A stretch of 64,000 bases of DNA from Chitinivibrionales bacterium. Its GTDB lineage: Bacteria; Fibrobacterota; Chitinivibrionia; Chitinivibrionales; FEN-1185. The stretch spans positions 62,001-126,000 of the forward strand of contig DATJAL010000051.1 in the NCBI GenBank assembly GCA_035516255.1, in the 5' to 3' direction. Position numbers and translations under genes: made by a program. The notes beneath the pieces are model-generated. The model saw only the letters and a program-made list of their open reading frames with translations. It was not told the origin of the DNA and did no database searches. Below are positions 24,442 through 33,148 of this stretch, in pieces (within the stretch, counting starts at the first letter, position 1; every line of letters starts with the position of its first letter).

Positions 24442-25608
24442 ATGAAAATTTTCAGGCCGGGTGCATATGCCATCATCGTCATGGGTGCTCTACTTCTTTT
24501 CGCACAGGCTGGGAGGGCGGCGCTGTATTGGACAGAGGCGAATTTTGCCGTGCCGAGGCTCGTGCAGGCCGATACCTCCGGCGCCGTACTGTCGTCGCTG
24601 ACGCTTCCCGCATCGTCGATGCCCCAGGCAATTGCCGTCGACCGCACGACGAAAAAGGTGTTCTGGACGGAATTGTCATTTGTCAACGCACATGTGAGGG
24701 CGGCCGGCGGCGGCCTCACGGATTCTGGGGCGGTCGTTTCGCTGCAGTCCTGCCTTCGCGGCGTCGCGGCGGATTCCACCCACGGGAAGTTATACTGGAC
24801 AAGCACGAATTTGCAGACGGGATCCTCCCTGTTCCGCGCCAACCTCGACGGCTCCGCGGCCGAAGTGCTTATTTCGTTCGGCTCGGGGACCGTTCACGCG
24901 CCGTACGGCATCGCAATTGACGAAAAGACACAAACAATGTACTGGGCGGACTTCGACGCCGGTGAAATTGACCGTGCGCAAACAGTTCCTTCCGCAGCGC
25001 CCCAGGCCGTTGCCGCCGGCCTAGCGGGGCCGGCGGGGATCGCGCTGGATCCGGACAGCGGCTCCCTGTTCTGGACAGAGGCAAACGCGGGGACCATTTC
25101 ACGCGCGAACCCCGACGGCTCGGGCAAAGCGATCATCATTTCGAAACTGGCAATACCGCTCTATCTTTGTTTCGACCGCGTCTCAAGAAGGTTGTTCTGG
25201 ACCGAATTCGGCGGCTCACAGGTGCGTTCGGCGCAAAGTGACGGTTCGGATACAATGACGCTGGCGACAACACCGTCGCCGCCGGTCGGGATCGCGGTCT
25301 TCAGAGAACCGGCCGTCAAGGCCAGGGCATCAACGCCGGCGCGCCCCGCGTCATTCGGCATGACGGCCGCCGTGGCGGGAGGCGGCAGAATCCTTCGCAT
25401 CAACTATCAACTGCCGCACGCCTGCAGCGCGGGCATAGCCGTGTATGATCTCCGCTCCCGGCGCATCGCAACGGCGTCGCCCTCGTGGCACGAGGCGGGA
25501 ACATACGAGCGCAATATTGACATACGCAACTTTGCGCCGGGCACCTATTGCCTGCGTTTCATTGCCGGCACCTTCGTTGCGACGAAAACGGAAACAATAA
25601 TGCGATGA
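24442..25608 (+). CDS. Secreted YWTD beta-propeller protein with C-terminal sorting-like domain
   Basis: A 388-residue exported protein. A signal peptide (about 1-27) is followed by a six-bladed LDL-receptor-type propeller with the repeated aromatic motif (ALYWTEANF, KVFWTELSF, KLYWTSTN, TMYWADFD, SLFWTEANA, RLFWTEFGG). After a linker (about 290-305) comes a compact beta domain (about 310-388; NYQLPHACSAGIAVYDLRSR, GTYCLRFIAGTFV) like the C-terminal sorting or FnIII-like domains used for secretion in the FCB group. It probably displays or is released at the surface. ATG 24442 follows GGAGTCCCAA, 36 bases after the tail-collar gene. Confidence 0.8.
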   Translation: MKIFRPGAYAIIVMGALLLFAQAGRAALYWTEANFAVPRLVQADTSGAVLSSLTLPASSMPQAIAVDRTTKKVFWTELSFVNAHVRAAGGGLTDSGAVVSLQSCLRGVAADSTHGKLYWTSTNLQTGSSLFRANLDGSAAEVLISFGSGTVHAPYGIAIDEKTQTMYWADFDAGEIDRAQTVPSAAPQAVAAGLAGPAGIALDPDSGSLFWTEANAGTISRANPDGSGKAIIISKLAIPLYLCFDRVSRRLFWTEFGGSQVRSAQSDGSDTMTLATTPSPPVGIAVFREPAVKARASTPARPASFGMTAAVAGGGRILRINYQLPHACSAGIAVYDLRSRRIATASPSWHEAGTYERNIDIRNFAPGTYCLRFIAGTFVATKTETIMR

Positions 25609-25733
25609 TCTATTGTGCTGTGCCGGCGGCGAATGTGGTAAAAAGCGGATTGCGAATGTTACAATGGTATAGTCTTAGGAAATACGACGGGTCAAATTAA
25701 TTCAGACGTCTTATTTCGAAAGGAGTTTTAATA

Positions 25734-26270
25734 ATGCGGAATCAGTGTTTATCTTTTTGCCTTGGCTGCATTATTCTTTTAAGCTTCGTTTCCTATGCTG
25801 AGAATATCAAGAAAGACACGACGGTAAATGGTTTAAAGATCGAATTGCTTGTCCTGCCTGCGGAGCCGTTTTTTACGAAGCAGCAGGTCAATGCAAAAAA
25901 AGTTAGCTCCGGCATGCTCATAATTGAAGGGTCTAAGCCTTTTAATCTGGAGAATCCGACAAAACCTAATCATCATCTTGTGATTCATGTTTATGATGCT
26001 AAAAGCGGAAAAGCATTGACCACGGCAAAGGTGAAAATGTCTTTTCAACAAATCGACGAAACCGGAAAACTTTTAGGCAAATCTACGGAAATCCCCATTA
26101 TCAAGATGGAATCTATCGGAAGGGGACAAGAATCAACTCATTATGGCAATAATGTCACAATGCCAGACGGAACCTATAGGGTTCAAGTCCTCGTGAATGG
26201 TAATTCGCTTATGTTCGACATCGGCGCTAAAACGGGCCCAAAATCATCAATGGAGAATATGGAAATGTAA
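25734..26270 (+). CDS. Exported beta-sandwich-like protein, unknown
   Basis: A 178-residue protein with a signal peptide (MRNQCLSFCLGCIILLSFVSYA). The mature part is rich in strands; HHLVIHVYDAKSGKALTTAK and HYGNNVTMPDGTYRVQVLV resemble periplasmic metal-binding sandwiches of the Tp34/P19 or YtkA type, but no firm family is claimed. Several Met and His residues (ending SSMENMEM) could bind metal. Base composition is clearly more AT-rich than its neighbours, which may mean later acquisition. Start follows CGAAAGGAG. Single gene ahead of the SOD block. Confidence 0.7.
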   Translation: MRNQCLSFCLGCIILLSFVSYAENIKKDTTVNGLKIELLVLPAEPFFTKQQVNAKKVSSGMLIIEGSKPFNLENPTKPNHHLVIHVYDAKSGKALTTAKVKMSFQQIDETGKLLGKSTEIPIIKMESIGRGQESTHYGNNVTMPDGTYRVQVLVNGNSLMFDIGAKTGPKSSMENMEM

Positions 26271-26406
26271 CGATTTTCCCGGTTTGAAAAGAAGCACTCC
26301 TGGAACATATTGAAAAGCCGCCATCAAAAAAAGATGTGCGTTAAAATAGATGGTTTACAAACAGCACTTAACTGAGGGGAACCTGTTCACCAAAAAAGGA
26401 GGACCA

Positions 26407-26985
26407 ATGGAACATAAACTTCCGCCGCTTCCCTTTGCCGAGGGCGCCCTTGCACCGTCCATTTCCAAGGAGACGATCCAGTTTCATTACGGAAAGCACC
26501 ATGCCGCCTATGTCGGCAACCTCAACAAGCTAATCACGGGCACCGAATTCGAAAACAGCTCGCTGGAGGATATCGTCCAGCGAGCCACCGGAGGAATTTT
26601 CAACAACGCGGCGCAGGCCTGGAACCATGCGTTTTACTGGCAATGCCTTTCACCTTCCGGCGGAGGCGAGCCCCGCGGGGCCGCGGCAAACGCGCTCGTA
26701 AAACAATTCGGGTCGTTTGCCAAGTTCAAGGAGGAGTTCACCAAGAGCGCGGTGACCACCTTCGGCTCCGGCTGGGTCTGGCTTGTCAAGAACGACGACG
26801 GATCACTCGCCATAGAAAGCATGGGCAACGCGGGAACGCCGCTCAAGGACAAGAGAAAGGCCCTTCTCACGTGCGACGTGTGGGAACACGCTTATTATAT
26901 CGATTACCGGAACAACCGCGCGGGGTATGTAGAAGGGTTCTGGAAGCTTGTCAATTGGAAATTCGTCGAGAATAATCTGAAATGA
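26407..26985 (+). CDS. sodB: Iron superoxide dismutase
   Basis: A 192-residue Fe-type SOD that turns superoxide into peroxide and oxygen. Metal ligands are His27 (HYGKHHAAYV), His74 (AQAWNHAFYW), Asp157 and His161 (DVWEHAYYIDY). Ala/Gln-Ala-Trp-Asn before the second His and GSGWVWL point to iron rather than manganese. ATG 26407 follows AAAAAAGGAGGACC. No signal peptide is seen, so it acts in the cytoplasm. The next gene, an exported peroxiredoxin, follows within 45 bases and can remove the peroxide formed. Confidence 0.95.
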   Translation: MEHKLPPLPFAEGALAPSISKETIQFHYGKHHAAYVGNLNKLITGTEFENSSLEDIVQRATGGIFNNAAQAWNHAFYWQCLSPSGGGEPRGAAANALVKQFGSFAKFKEEFTKSAVTTFGSGWVWLVKNDDGSLAIESMGNAGTPLKDKRKALLTCDVWEHAYYIDYRNNRAGYVEGFWKLVNWKFVENNLK

Positions 26986-27029
26986 CACGCGGCCGCGTAA
27001 AAAATGCGGCGGGTGCCAAAGGAGGAACA

Positions 27030-27557
27030 ATGAAACGGCTCAACAACGTCATGAAAATCGTGATGCTCGGCTGCGCCGTTGCGCTCGTGTATGCGGGCAG
27101 CAAGCCGCAGGGAGGAGGAACCATGCTTTCGACAGGGACGCAGGCGCCTGATTTTTCGCTTGTATCGGACAAAGGTGATACGGTAAAGTTCAGCGACTAC
27201 AAGGGGAAAAAATATGTTGTTCTCGTGTTTTATCCGGGAGACCAGACACCGGGCTGCACGCACCAGCTCTGCGCCATCAGGGACGATTTTTCCAAATTTC
27301 AGGAAAAGGACGCGGTGGTGTTCGGGGTGAATCCGGCTGACATGGAATCACATAAGAAATTCGTTGAGAAGCAGCACTACCAGTTCCCGCTGCTCGTCGA
27401 CCCCGGCATGAAGGTGGCCGCCTTGTACGGCACGAAGGGTTTTATGATTCAGCGGACCGTATTCGTCATTGACAAAGAAGGAAAAATTATCTTTGCCAAG
27501 CGCGGCATGCCGTCCGACAGCGAAATACTGGCCTCGATTCCTGCAAAGAAAGAATAA
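27030..27557 (+). CDS. Exported PrxQ/Bcp-type peroxiredoxin
   Basis: A 175-residue thiol peroxidase. The N terminus (about 1-24) is a signal peptide or membrane anchor, unusual for PrxQ, which is commonly cytoplasmic. The catalytic block VLVFYPGDQTPGCTHQLC gives the peroxidatic Cys76 and the resolving Cys81 five residues later, the atypical 2-Cys pattern. ATG 27030 follows CAAAGGAGGAAC. It lies between sodB and a VOC gene and ends four bases before the latter, so the three form one oxidative-stress operon. Confidence 0.92.
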   Translation: MKRLNNVMKIVMLGCAVALVYAGSKPQGGGTMLSTGTQAPDFSLVSDKGDTVKFSDYKGKKYVVLVFYPGDQTPGCTHQLCAIRDDFSKFQEKDAVVFGVNPADMESHKKFVEKQHYQFPLLVDPGMKVAALYGTKGFMIQRTVFVIDKEGKIIFAKRGMPSDSEILASIPAKKE

Positions 27558-27561
27558 TTTC

Positions 27562-27981
27562 TTGGCCGCCGTGCAGGTACGGTACATCGTCAACGACGTG
27601 GACGCGGCCATCGCGTTCTATTGCACGCACCTGGGGTTTGTCTTGCAGATGCATCCTGCGCCCGCCTTTGCAATGCTTTCGCGCAAAGAACTTCGGCTCG
27701 TGCTGAGCGCGCCGAATCCTTCAGCCCGAGGAGGACAGAACTTGCCGTCCGGAGATCAACAGATGCCGGGTGGATGGAACAGGTTTGCAATCGAGGTAAG
27801 AGACATAGAACAAACCGTCGATGCTTTACGCCGCGCCGGTATCCATTTCAGAAACGAAATAGTCCGCGGCATCGGCGCAAAACAAATCATTCTCGACGAT
27901 CCCTCGGGAAATCCCGTGGAACTTTTCGAACCGCTCCTTGACGAGGCGCGACTAGTGGGTCCTCCTCCGCCGCTTCAGTAG
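27562..27981 (+). CDS. VOC/glyoxalase-superfamily protein
   Basis: About 139 residues of a vicinal-oxygen-chelate fold: first half VRYIVNDVDAAIAFYCTHLG (about 5-24), second half WNRFAIEVRDIEQTVDALRR then DDPSGNPVELFEP (about 75-125). Of the metal ligand positions only the final Glu (VELFEP) is convincing, so it may be a metal-poor ligand-binding form. There is no ATG in the right place; TTG 27562 or GTG 27571 would start translation, four to thirteen bases after the peroxiredoxin stop, suggesting coupling. Confidence 0.8.
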   Translation: MAAVQVRYIVNDVDAAIAFYCTHLGFVLQMHPAPAFAMLSRKELRLVLSAPNPSARGGQNLPSGDQQMPGGWNRFAIEVRDIEQTVDALRRAGIHFRNEIVRGIGAKQIILDDPSGNPVELFEPLLDEARLVGPPPPLQ

Positions 27982-27984
27982 AAA

Positions 27985-28713
27985 TCAGTCTTTTTTAACG
28001 CCCTTTCCTTTGTCAAACGGATCCGGTTCCGGTCCCAGCGGATCGTATGCCGGCGAGTCATGCACCTGCATCTTCGGCAGGTCCGTCATTACCGCATGCG
28101 AGTCGTCGTTGATCGCGGTAATGCTCTTCACCGGCACAACGACATTCTTGTTGTTGAAAATGTTTCCCGTTTCCACCACCAGGAAATTGATGGTCCATGT
28201 GTCGTTGTCGATAATGAAGTCTTTCACGTGTCCGCTCGTGCCGTCTTTCGAGTTCACCTTGAACCCGGTCACCGCCTTTATCGAGTACAAGTCGGGATCG
28301 AGTTCCTTTCCGCCGCTGTTCCGTATCCTGAAGTCATAATCCGACAGGTCGATGTTGTGGCTTCCCATGAAACTTTCGCCCCATGAAAAAAACACGTCGC
28401 TCATGTAAGGGCCGCGCTTTGCCAGTTCATGCTGCCGTGAAACGGGCATGTCGCTGTCGATGCCCGGACTTTTTTCAACCTCGCCCTTGCTGATGACGAG
28501 CCTGAGCGAAGAGGTCAATTGGCCGGGTATTTCCACCGAATGCGGCGCAATGAGGACGTCGCGTTTGTTCGGCAGCCGGTCTGCATGCACGTCCAAATAC
28601 TTGATCTTCCATGTCCTGTCGTCAAAGAAAAAGTCCTTCACCTTCCCCACAGGCCCATCCACCGCGGCGACTTCATATCCATTCATTTCATTAAGACTGA
28701 GTGGCGCTTTCAT
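27985..28713 (-). CDS. Tandem PRC-barrel domain protein
   Basis: A 242-residue cytoplasmic protein with two PRC-barrel domains. The first (about 3-75) starts LSLNEMNGYEVAAVDGPVGK and has the VKDFFFDDRTWKIKYLDV core; the second (about 135-205) has YSIKAVTGFKVNSKDGTSGH and VKDFIIDNDTWTINFLVVET. PRC barrels act in RNA processing, photosynthetic reaction centres or stress proteins; doubled forms like this are common and uncharacterised. The ATG at 28713 follows AAAAAAGGAGGTC. It stops three bases from the convergent VOC gene. Confidence 0.88.
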   Translation of the reverse strand: MKAPLSLNEMNGYEVAAVDGPVGKVKDFFFDDRTWKIKYLDVHADRLPNKRDVLIAPHSVEIPGQLTSSLRLVISKGEVEKSPGIDSDMPVSRQHELAKRGPYMSDVFFSWGESFMGSHNIDLSDYDFRIRNSGGKELDPDLYSIKAVTGFKVNSKDGTSGHVKDFIIDNDTWTINFLVVETGNIFNNKNVVVPVKSITAINDDSHAVMTDLPKMQVHDSPAYDPLGPEPDPFDKGKGVKKD

Positions 28714-28908
28714 AATGACCTCCTTTTTTCAAACAGGGAACCCGCACTCAACTTGCAGGCCCCTTCTTTTTCCCCTTCTTTTATTACGGGCACTCACCCC
28801 GTAAAATGAAAAGTGGTTTGAGTATTACATTTTTTATCAGGGGCGATTGTCCGATGATGATTGAAATGACGCCATTATTGTGCCGGTGTTTTGGAGTGAA
28901 GAAAATAT

Positions 28909-31900
28909 TCAGTGTTTCTTAAAGGAACGGCCGATTACGGTTTGCAGTTTGTCCATGTACAGATAAAATACCGGCGTGACAAACAGCGTCAGGAATTGCG
29001 AAAACAGAAGACCGCCCACAACGGCGAGACCCAGCGGACGTCGGGATTCGGACCCGGCGCCCAGGCCGATGGCGATGGGCAATGTGCCGAGCAGCGCCGA
29101 CATGGTGGTCATCATGATGGGCCTGAACCTGATGAGGCAGGCGTCGAAGATCGCCTCGCGCGGCGGCTTTCCGCCGCGCTGGGCATGGAGCGCAAAGTCA
29201 ATCATCATGATGCCGTTTTTCTTGACAAGTCCCACCAGCATGATAATGCCGACGAACGCATAGATGCTCAGGTCCACGCCGAACAGAAACAACGCGACCA
29301 GCGCGCCGAACCCCGCAAACGGAAGTGCCGAAAGAATGGTCACCGGATGAATGAAGCTCTCGTATAAAATGCCGAGCACGAGGTAAATGACCAGTATCGC
29401 CATGATGAGAAGGAGCCCGAGCCCGCCCAGCGACGATTGGAACGCCTGCGCGGTCCCCTGGAAGCTCGCGGTGATGCCAATTGGCAGCGTGCTGCGGCCG
29501 AGCCGCTCGACCATGTTCACCGCGGTACCGAGCGCGGTTCCGGGTGCAAGATTAAAAGATATCGTCACCGACGGCAGCTGGCCCAAGTGGTTCACCGTGG
29601 CGGGCCCGATGCCCTGGGTGAGCCGCGCAACCGCGCTGAGCGGCACCAGGCTGCCGCTTGACGAATGGATATACAACGAGGTGAGATCGACGGGCTGGCG
29701 CTGGTACCTGGGCAAAAGCTCCATGATCACCCAATATTCGTTGGTCGGCGTGTAGATGGTGGAAATCTGTCCCGAGGCATAGGCGCTCGCGAGTGCGGAT
29801 TCGATCTGCCCTGCCGAGACGCCCAAGACCGCGGCCTGGTCGCGGTCTATTTCCACGTTCACCTGGGGATTCTTGATGAGCAGGTCGCTGGTGACGTCCT
29901 GCAGCTGCGGGAGCCGCTGCAGCCGCTGCGCAAGGTCCTGGCCGGCCGCGTACAACTGGCGGGTGTCGGTTCCCTGCAGCGTATATTGAAACTGGCTTTG
30001 CGCGATGGTCGCCCCGAACGCGATGGGCGGCGGATTTTGCAGAAACACCCTGAGGCCCGGGATCTGCGCGAGCTTGGGCCGGAGTTCCTGGACGATCTGG
30101 TCCGCGTTCAAGGCCCGGTTTTCGCGGGGTTTGAGGCGGATGAACAAGACCCCCTGGTTTGAAGAAAGAAAACCGCCGATGTTCGACATAAATGCATCAA
30201 TGCCCGGATCGTGCTCGACAATCGACATCGCCGCAAGCTGGTGGGCCGTCATCGCGTCAAACGAAATTCCCTCCTGCGCCTGGGTGATGCCCACGAGTCG
30301 GTTGTCGTCTTCGCTCGGGAAAAACCCTTTGGGGACCACGGCAAAGAGAACGACGGTGAGAACAAGGGTCGCGATGGAGAGCGCGAGGATGATTCCTTTT
30401 CTGTCAAGAGACCAACGGAGACCGGCCGCGTAGGCGTTTCGCATTGCGAGAAACGCCCGCTCGCTGGCGAGATAGAGCCTGCCGTGCCGCACCTCGGACG
30501 GCGGACGCAAAAAGCGGCTGGCGAGCATGGGCGTAAGGGTGAGGGAGACGAAACCCGAGATGAGGATGGCCGTGCTGATGGTCACCGCGAACTCGTTGAA
30601 CAGCCTTCCCACGATGCCGCCCATAAACAGCACGGGGATGAACACGGCGACCAGCGAAAGCGTCATTGACAGAATGGTAAACCCGATTTCCTTGGATCCG
30701 CTCAGCGCCGCGTCGAGCGGACGTTCGCCCAGCTCCATGTGCCTCGTGATGTTCTCCAGCATCACGATCGCGTCGTCGACCACGAACCCGATGCAGAGGG
30801 TGAGCGCCATGAGCGACAGGTTGTCGAGCGTAAAATGGAAGCGGTTCATGAGCGCGAACACGCCAACGAGCGACAGCGGAAGGGCGAGGGAGGGGATCAC
30901 CGTGGCCGACGGGTTGCGCAGAAAGGCGAAGATGACGAGCACCACGAGCAAGAAGGCGATGAGGAGCGTGCGCTCCACGTCGCGGACCGACGCCCTGATG
31001 GTTTCCGATCTGTCAAAGAGCAGCTGCAGGTCCACCGAGGCCGGCAGCTTGGTGCGGAACTTGGGGAGCAGCGCCTTCACGGCATCGGCCACGGCAACGG
31101 TGTTGGTTCCGGGCTGGCGCTGCACCGCCAGGATGAGCCCGCGCTTGTTGACGAACCAGGCCGCGGTCTGGTCGTTCTGCACGCCGTCGATGACGTCGCC
31201 AAGCTCGCCGAGCCGAACGGGCCGTCCGTTGCGGTAGGCCACGACGATCGATTTGTAGGCCGGGGCGCGCGTGAGCTGGCCGGACGCATACACCGTGAAC
31301 GCCATCGATTTGCCGTTGAGCTGACCCGTGGGCAGATTGGGGTTGGCCGCGACCACGGCGTTCTGCACGTCGTCGATGCCGATGCCCCGGCTCGCCATGG
31401 CCTCGGGGTCGAGCTTGATGCGCACGGCGCGCTTCTGCGACCCGTACACCTGCACCTGGGCCACGCCGTTGACCATGGAGATCTCCTGGGCAAGCATGGT
31501 CTCGCCGTATTCGTCGAGCTCATACAGCGGCATGGTGGGCGACCGCAGCGCGATGTAGAGGATGGGCTGGTCGGCCGGGTTTACTTTCCGGAACGTGGGC
31601 GGCGTGGGCATGCCGGGCGGCAGCAGCCGCTGCGCCGCGGTGATGGCCACCTGCACGTCCTGCGCCGCCGCGTCGATGTTGCGGTCGAGATCGAACAAAA
31701 TCGCTATTTGGGTGGTGCCCTCCCTGCTGGTGGAGCTCATCGACGTGATCCCGGCAATGGTGGAGAACTGCTGCTCGAGCGGCGTGGCCACGGCCGACGC
31801 CATGGTTTCGGGCGAGGCGCCGGGCAGCGAGGCGAACACCACGATAACGGGAAAATCCACCTGCGGCAAATCGCTCACCGGCAGCGACCGGAACGCGACG

Positions 31901-31977
31901 ATGCCGAAAAAAAGTATGCCGAGCATCACGAGCGTGGTCATGATGGGACGGCGGATGAAAATTGCGGAGAAATTCAT
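28909..31977 (-). CDS. RND (HAE1/AcrB-type) efflux transporter
   Basis: A 1022-residue proton-driven inner-membrane pump of a tripartite efflux system. Twelve transmembrane helices split in two halves, each with a large periplasmic loop. Typical blocks are RRPIMTTLVMLGILFFGIVA at the N terminus, PGASPETMASAVATPLEQQF, the helix-4 region ALTLCIGFVVDDAIVMLENI with its paired Asp, and FVGIIMLVGLVKKNGIMMIDF near 920. The sequence is closest in style to MdtB/MdtC-type multidrug pumps. Full length. Its ATG overlaps the stop of the membrane-fusion gene by four bases, so the operon is tolC-like, MFP, RND. Confidence 0.95.
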   Translation of the reverse strand: MNFSAIFIRRPIMTTLVMLGILFFGIVAFRSLPVSDLPQVDFPVIVVFASLPGASPETMASAVATPLEQQFSTIAGITSMSSTSREGTTQIAILFDLDRNIDAAAQDVQVAITAAQRLLPPGMPTPPTFRKVNPADQPILYIALRSPTMPLYELDEYGETMLAQEISMVNGVAQVQVYGSQKRAVRIKLDPEAMASRGIGIDDVQNAVVAANPNLPTGQLNGKSMAFTVYASGQLTRAPAYKSIVVAYRNGRPVRLGELGDVIDGVQNDQTAAWFVNKRGLILAVQRQPGTNTVAVADAVKALLPKFRTKLPASVDLQLLFDRSETIRASVRDVERTLLIAFLLVVLVIFAFLRNPSATVIPSLALPLSLVGVFALMNRFHFTLDNLSLMALTLCIGFVVDDAIVMLENITRHMELGERPLDAALSGSKEIGFTILSMTLSLVAVFIPVLFMGGIVGRLFNEFAVTISTAILISGFVSLTLTPMLASRFLRPPSEVRHGRLYLASERAFLAMRNAYAAGLRWSLDRKGIILALSIATLVLTVVLFAVVPKGFFPSEDDNRLVGITQAQEGISFDAMTAHQLAAMSIVEHDPGIDAFMSNIGGFLSSNQGVLFIRLKPRENRALNADQIVQELRPKLAQIPGLRVFLQNPPPIAFGATIAQSQFQYTLQGTDTRQLYAAGQDLAQRLQRLPQLQDVTSDLLIKNPQVNVEIDRDQAAVLGVSAGQIESALASAYASGQISTIYTPTNEYWVIMELLPRYQRQPVDLTSLYIHSSSGSLVPLSAVARLTQGIGPATVNHLGQLPSVTISFNLAPGTALGTAVNMVERLGRSTLPIGITASFQGTAQAFQSSLGGLGLLLIMAILVIYLVLGILYESFIHPVTILSALPFAGFGALVALFLFGVDLSIYAFVGIIMLVGLVKKNGIMMIDFALHAQRGGKPPREAIFDACLIRFRPIMMTTMSALLGTLPIAIGLGAGSESRRPLGLAVVGGLLFSQFLTLFVTPVFYLYMDKLQTVIGRSFKKH

Positions 31978-33134
31978 TTCTTCTGCACCTTCTGCGCGAC
32001 GGGTTGCATGAGGCCGGTCTTTACCGTTACTTTTGAGCCCTGCTTGAGCATCATCACTCCATCGGTGACCACGCGTTCGCCCAGCGACACGCCCTTTTCA
32101 ATAACGGTCATGTCGCTGTCGGCCACGCCGGCCGTGACCGGACGCACCTGCGCGGTGTCGCCGGCCATGATGACAAACACGAATTGTCCCTGTTGTCCCG
32201 TCTGGACGGCGGAGGAGGGGACGACCACCGCGTTCGCCCGGTTGCCCAGCACCAGGGAGACGTTGACGAACTGGCCCGGCCACAGCGCCCTGTTCTCATT
32301 TGGAAAGGTCGCCTTGAGCAGCACCGTTCCCGTGGCCTGGTCCACCGCGTTGTCGATGAAGGTCAGCGTCCCGGCGGGGACGGCCGTCGAATCGTTGGGC
32401 AGGGAGGCCCGCACCGCAAGCGGCGCGGCCCTGGCGTCCCGGCGCACTTCTTCGAGGTTCGCCTCGGGAACGGAAAACCGCACGTAAATCGGGGCAATCT
32501 GGTTGACGGTCACGAGCGGCGAGGCGCCGTTAGCCGTCACGAGATTGCCCTGCGTCACCAGCAGGTTTCCGGTGCGGCCGGAAATGGGGGAGACGATGGT
32601 GCAGTAGCCGAGGTTGAGCCGTGCGTTCTTGACGCTTGCGCGGTCCGCCTCCACCATCGCGCGCGACTCGGCCGCGGTCGAAACCGCCGCATCGTACTGT
32701 TCCTTGGTGACAAAGTCCTTTGCCACGAGGCCCTTGTAGCGCGCTTCTTCGCTCTCGGCGTTGACCATGGCCGCGCTGTCGCGCGAAAGCGAGGCGGCCG
32801 CCTGCCTGAGCGCCGCCTCGTACGGCCCCGGGTCTATTCTGAAAAGCACGTCGTTTTTCTTCACGTTCTGGCCTTCTTTGAACGCCACGTGCACGAGCTG
32901 TCCTCCCACGCGCGACGTTATCGCCACGCTGTTTATCGCCTCGACGCTCCCGATTTCACGGAGCACAAGCGGCATGGTGCGGGACTGGGCCGCGGCGGCC
33001 AGAACGGGGACGGGACCTGCCCTGAAGCCGGAAGGATCCTTTTTCATGCATGATGACAGTGCGACCGCCGCGATGGCGGCTGTGAAAACCGCTGCCTTCC
33101 CGGCATGGCGCGATGTCCGAAGGGAAATATTCAT
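31974..33134 (-). CDS. RND efflux membrane-fusion (periplasmic adaptor) lipoprotein
   Basis: A 386-residue periplasmic adaptor that links the RND pump with the outer-membrane channel. The signal peptide ends in a lipobox (VALSSC, Cys about 27). Then a barrel/lipoyl half-motif (VGGQLVHVAFKEGQNVKKND), an alpha-hairpin rich in Ala and Glu (about 105-165), the second lipoyl half (CTIVSPISGRTGNLLVTQGN) and a beta-barrel with WPGQFVNVSL. ATG 33134 follows AAAGGAACG; a second possible ATG at 33149 overlaps the channel gene's stop. The longer open frame upstream is antisense noise over the channel gene. Confidence 0.93.
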   Translation of the reverse strand: MNISLRTSRHAGKAAVFTAAIAAVALSSCMKKDPSGFRAGPVPVLAAAAQSRTMPLVLREIGSVEAINSVAITSRVGGQLVHVAFKEGQNVKKNDVLFRIDPGPYEAALRQAAASLSRDSAAMVNAESEEARYKGLVAKDFVTKEQYDAAVSTAAESRAMVEADRASVKNARLNLGYCTIVSPISGRTGNLLVTQGNLVTANGASPLVTVNQIAPIYVRFSVPEANLEEVRRDARAAPLAVRASLPNDSTAVPAGTLTFIDNAVDQATGTVLLKATFPNENRALWPGQFVNVSLVLGNRANAVVVPSSAVQTGQQGQFVFVIMAGDTAQVRPVTAGVADSDMTVIEKGVSLGERVVTDGVMMLKQGSKVTVKTGLMQPVAQKVQKK

Positions 33135-33148
33135 GGCTGACGTTCCTT

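Noticed and set aside
30739-32487. Plus-strand open frame of 582 codons
   Set aside because: It lies wholly antisense to the RND transporter and its adaptor, with His/Arg/Gly-rich low-complexity protein typical of GC-rich shadow frames.
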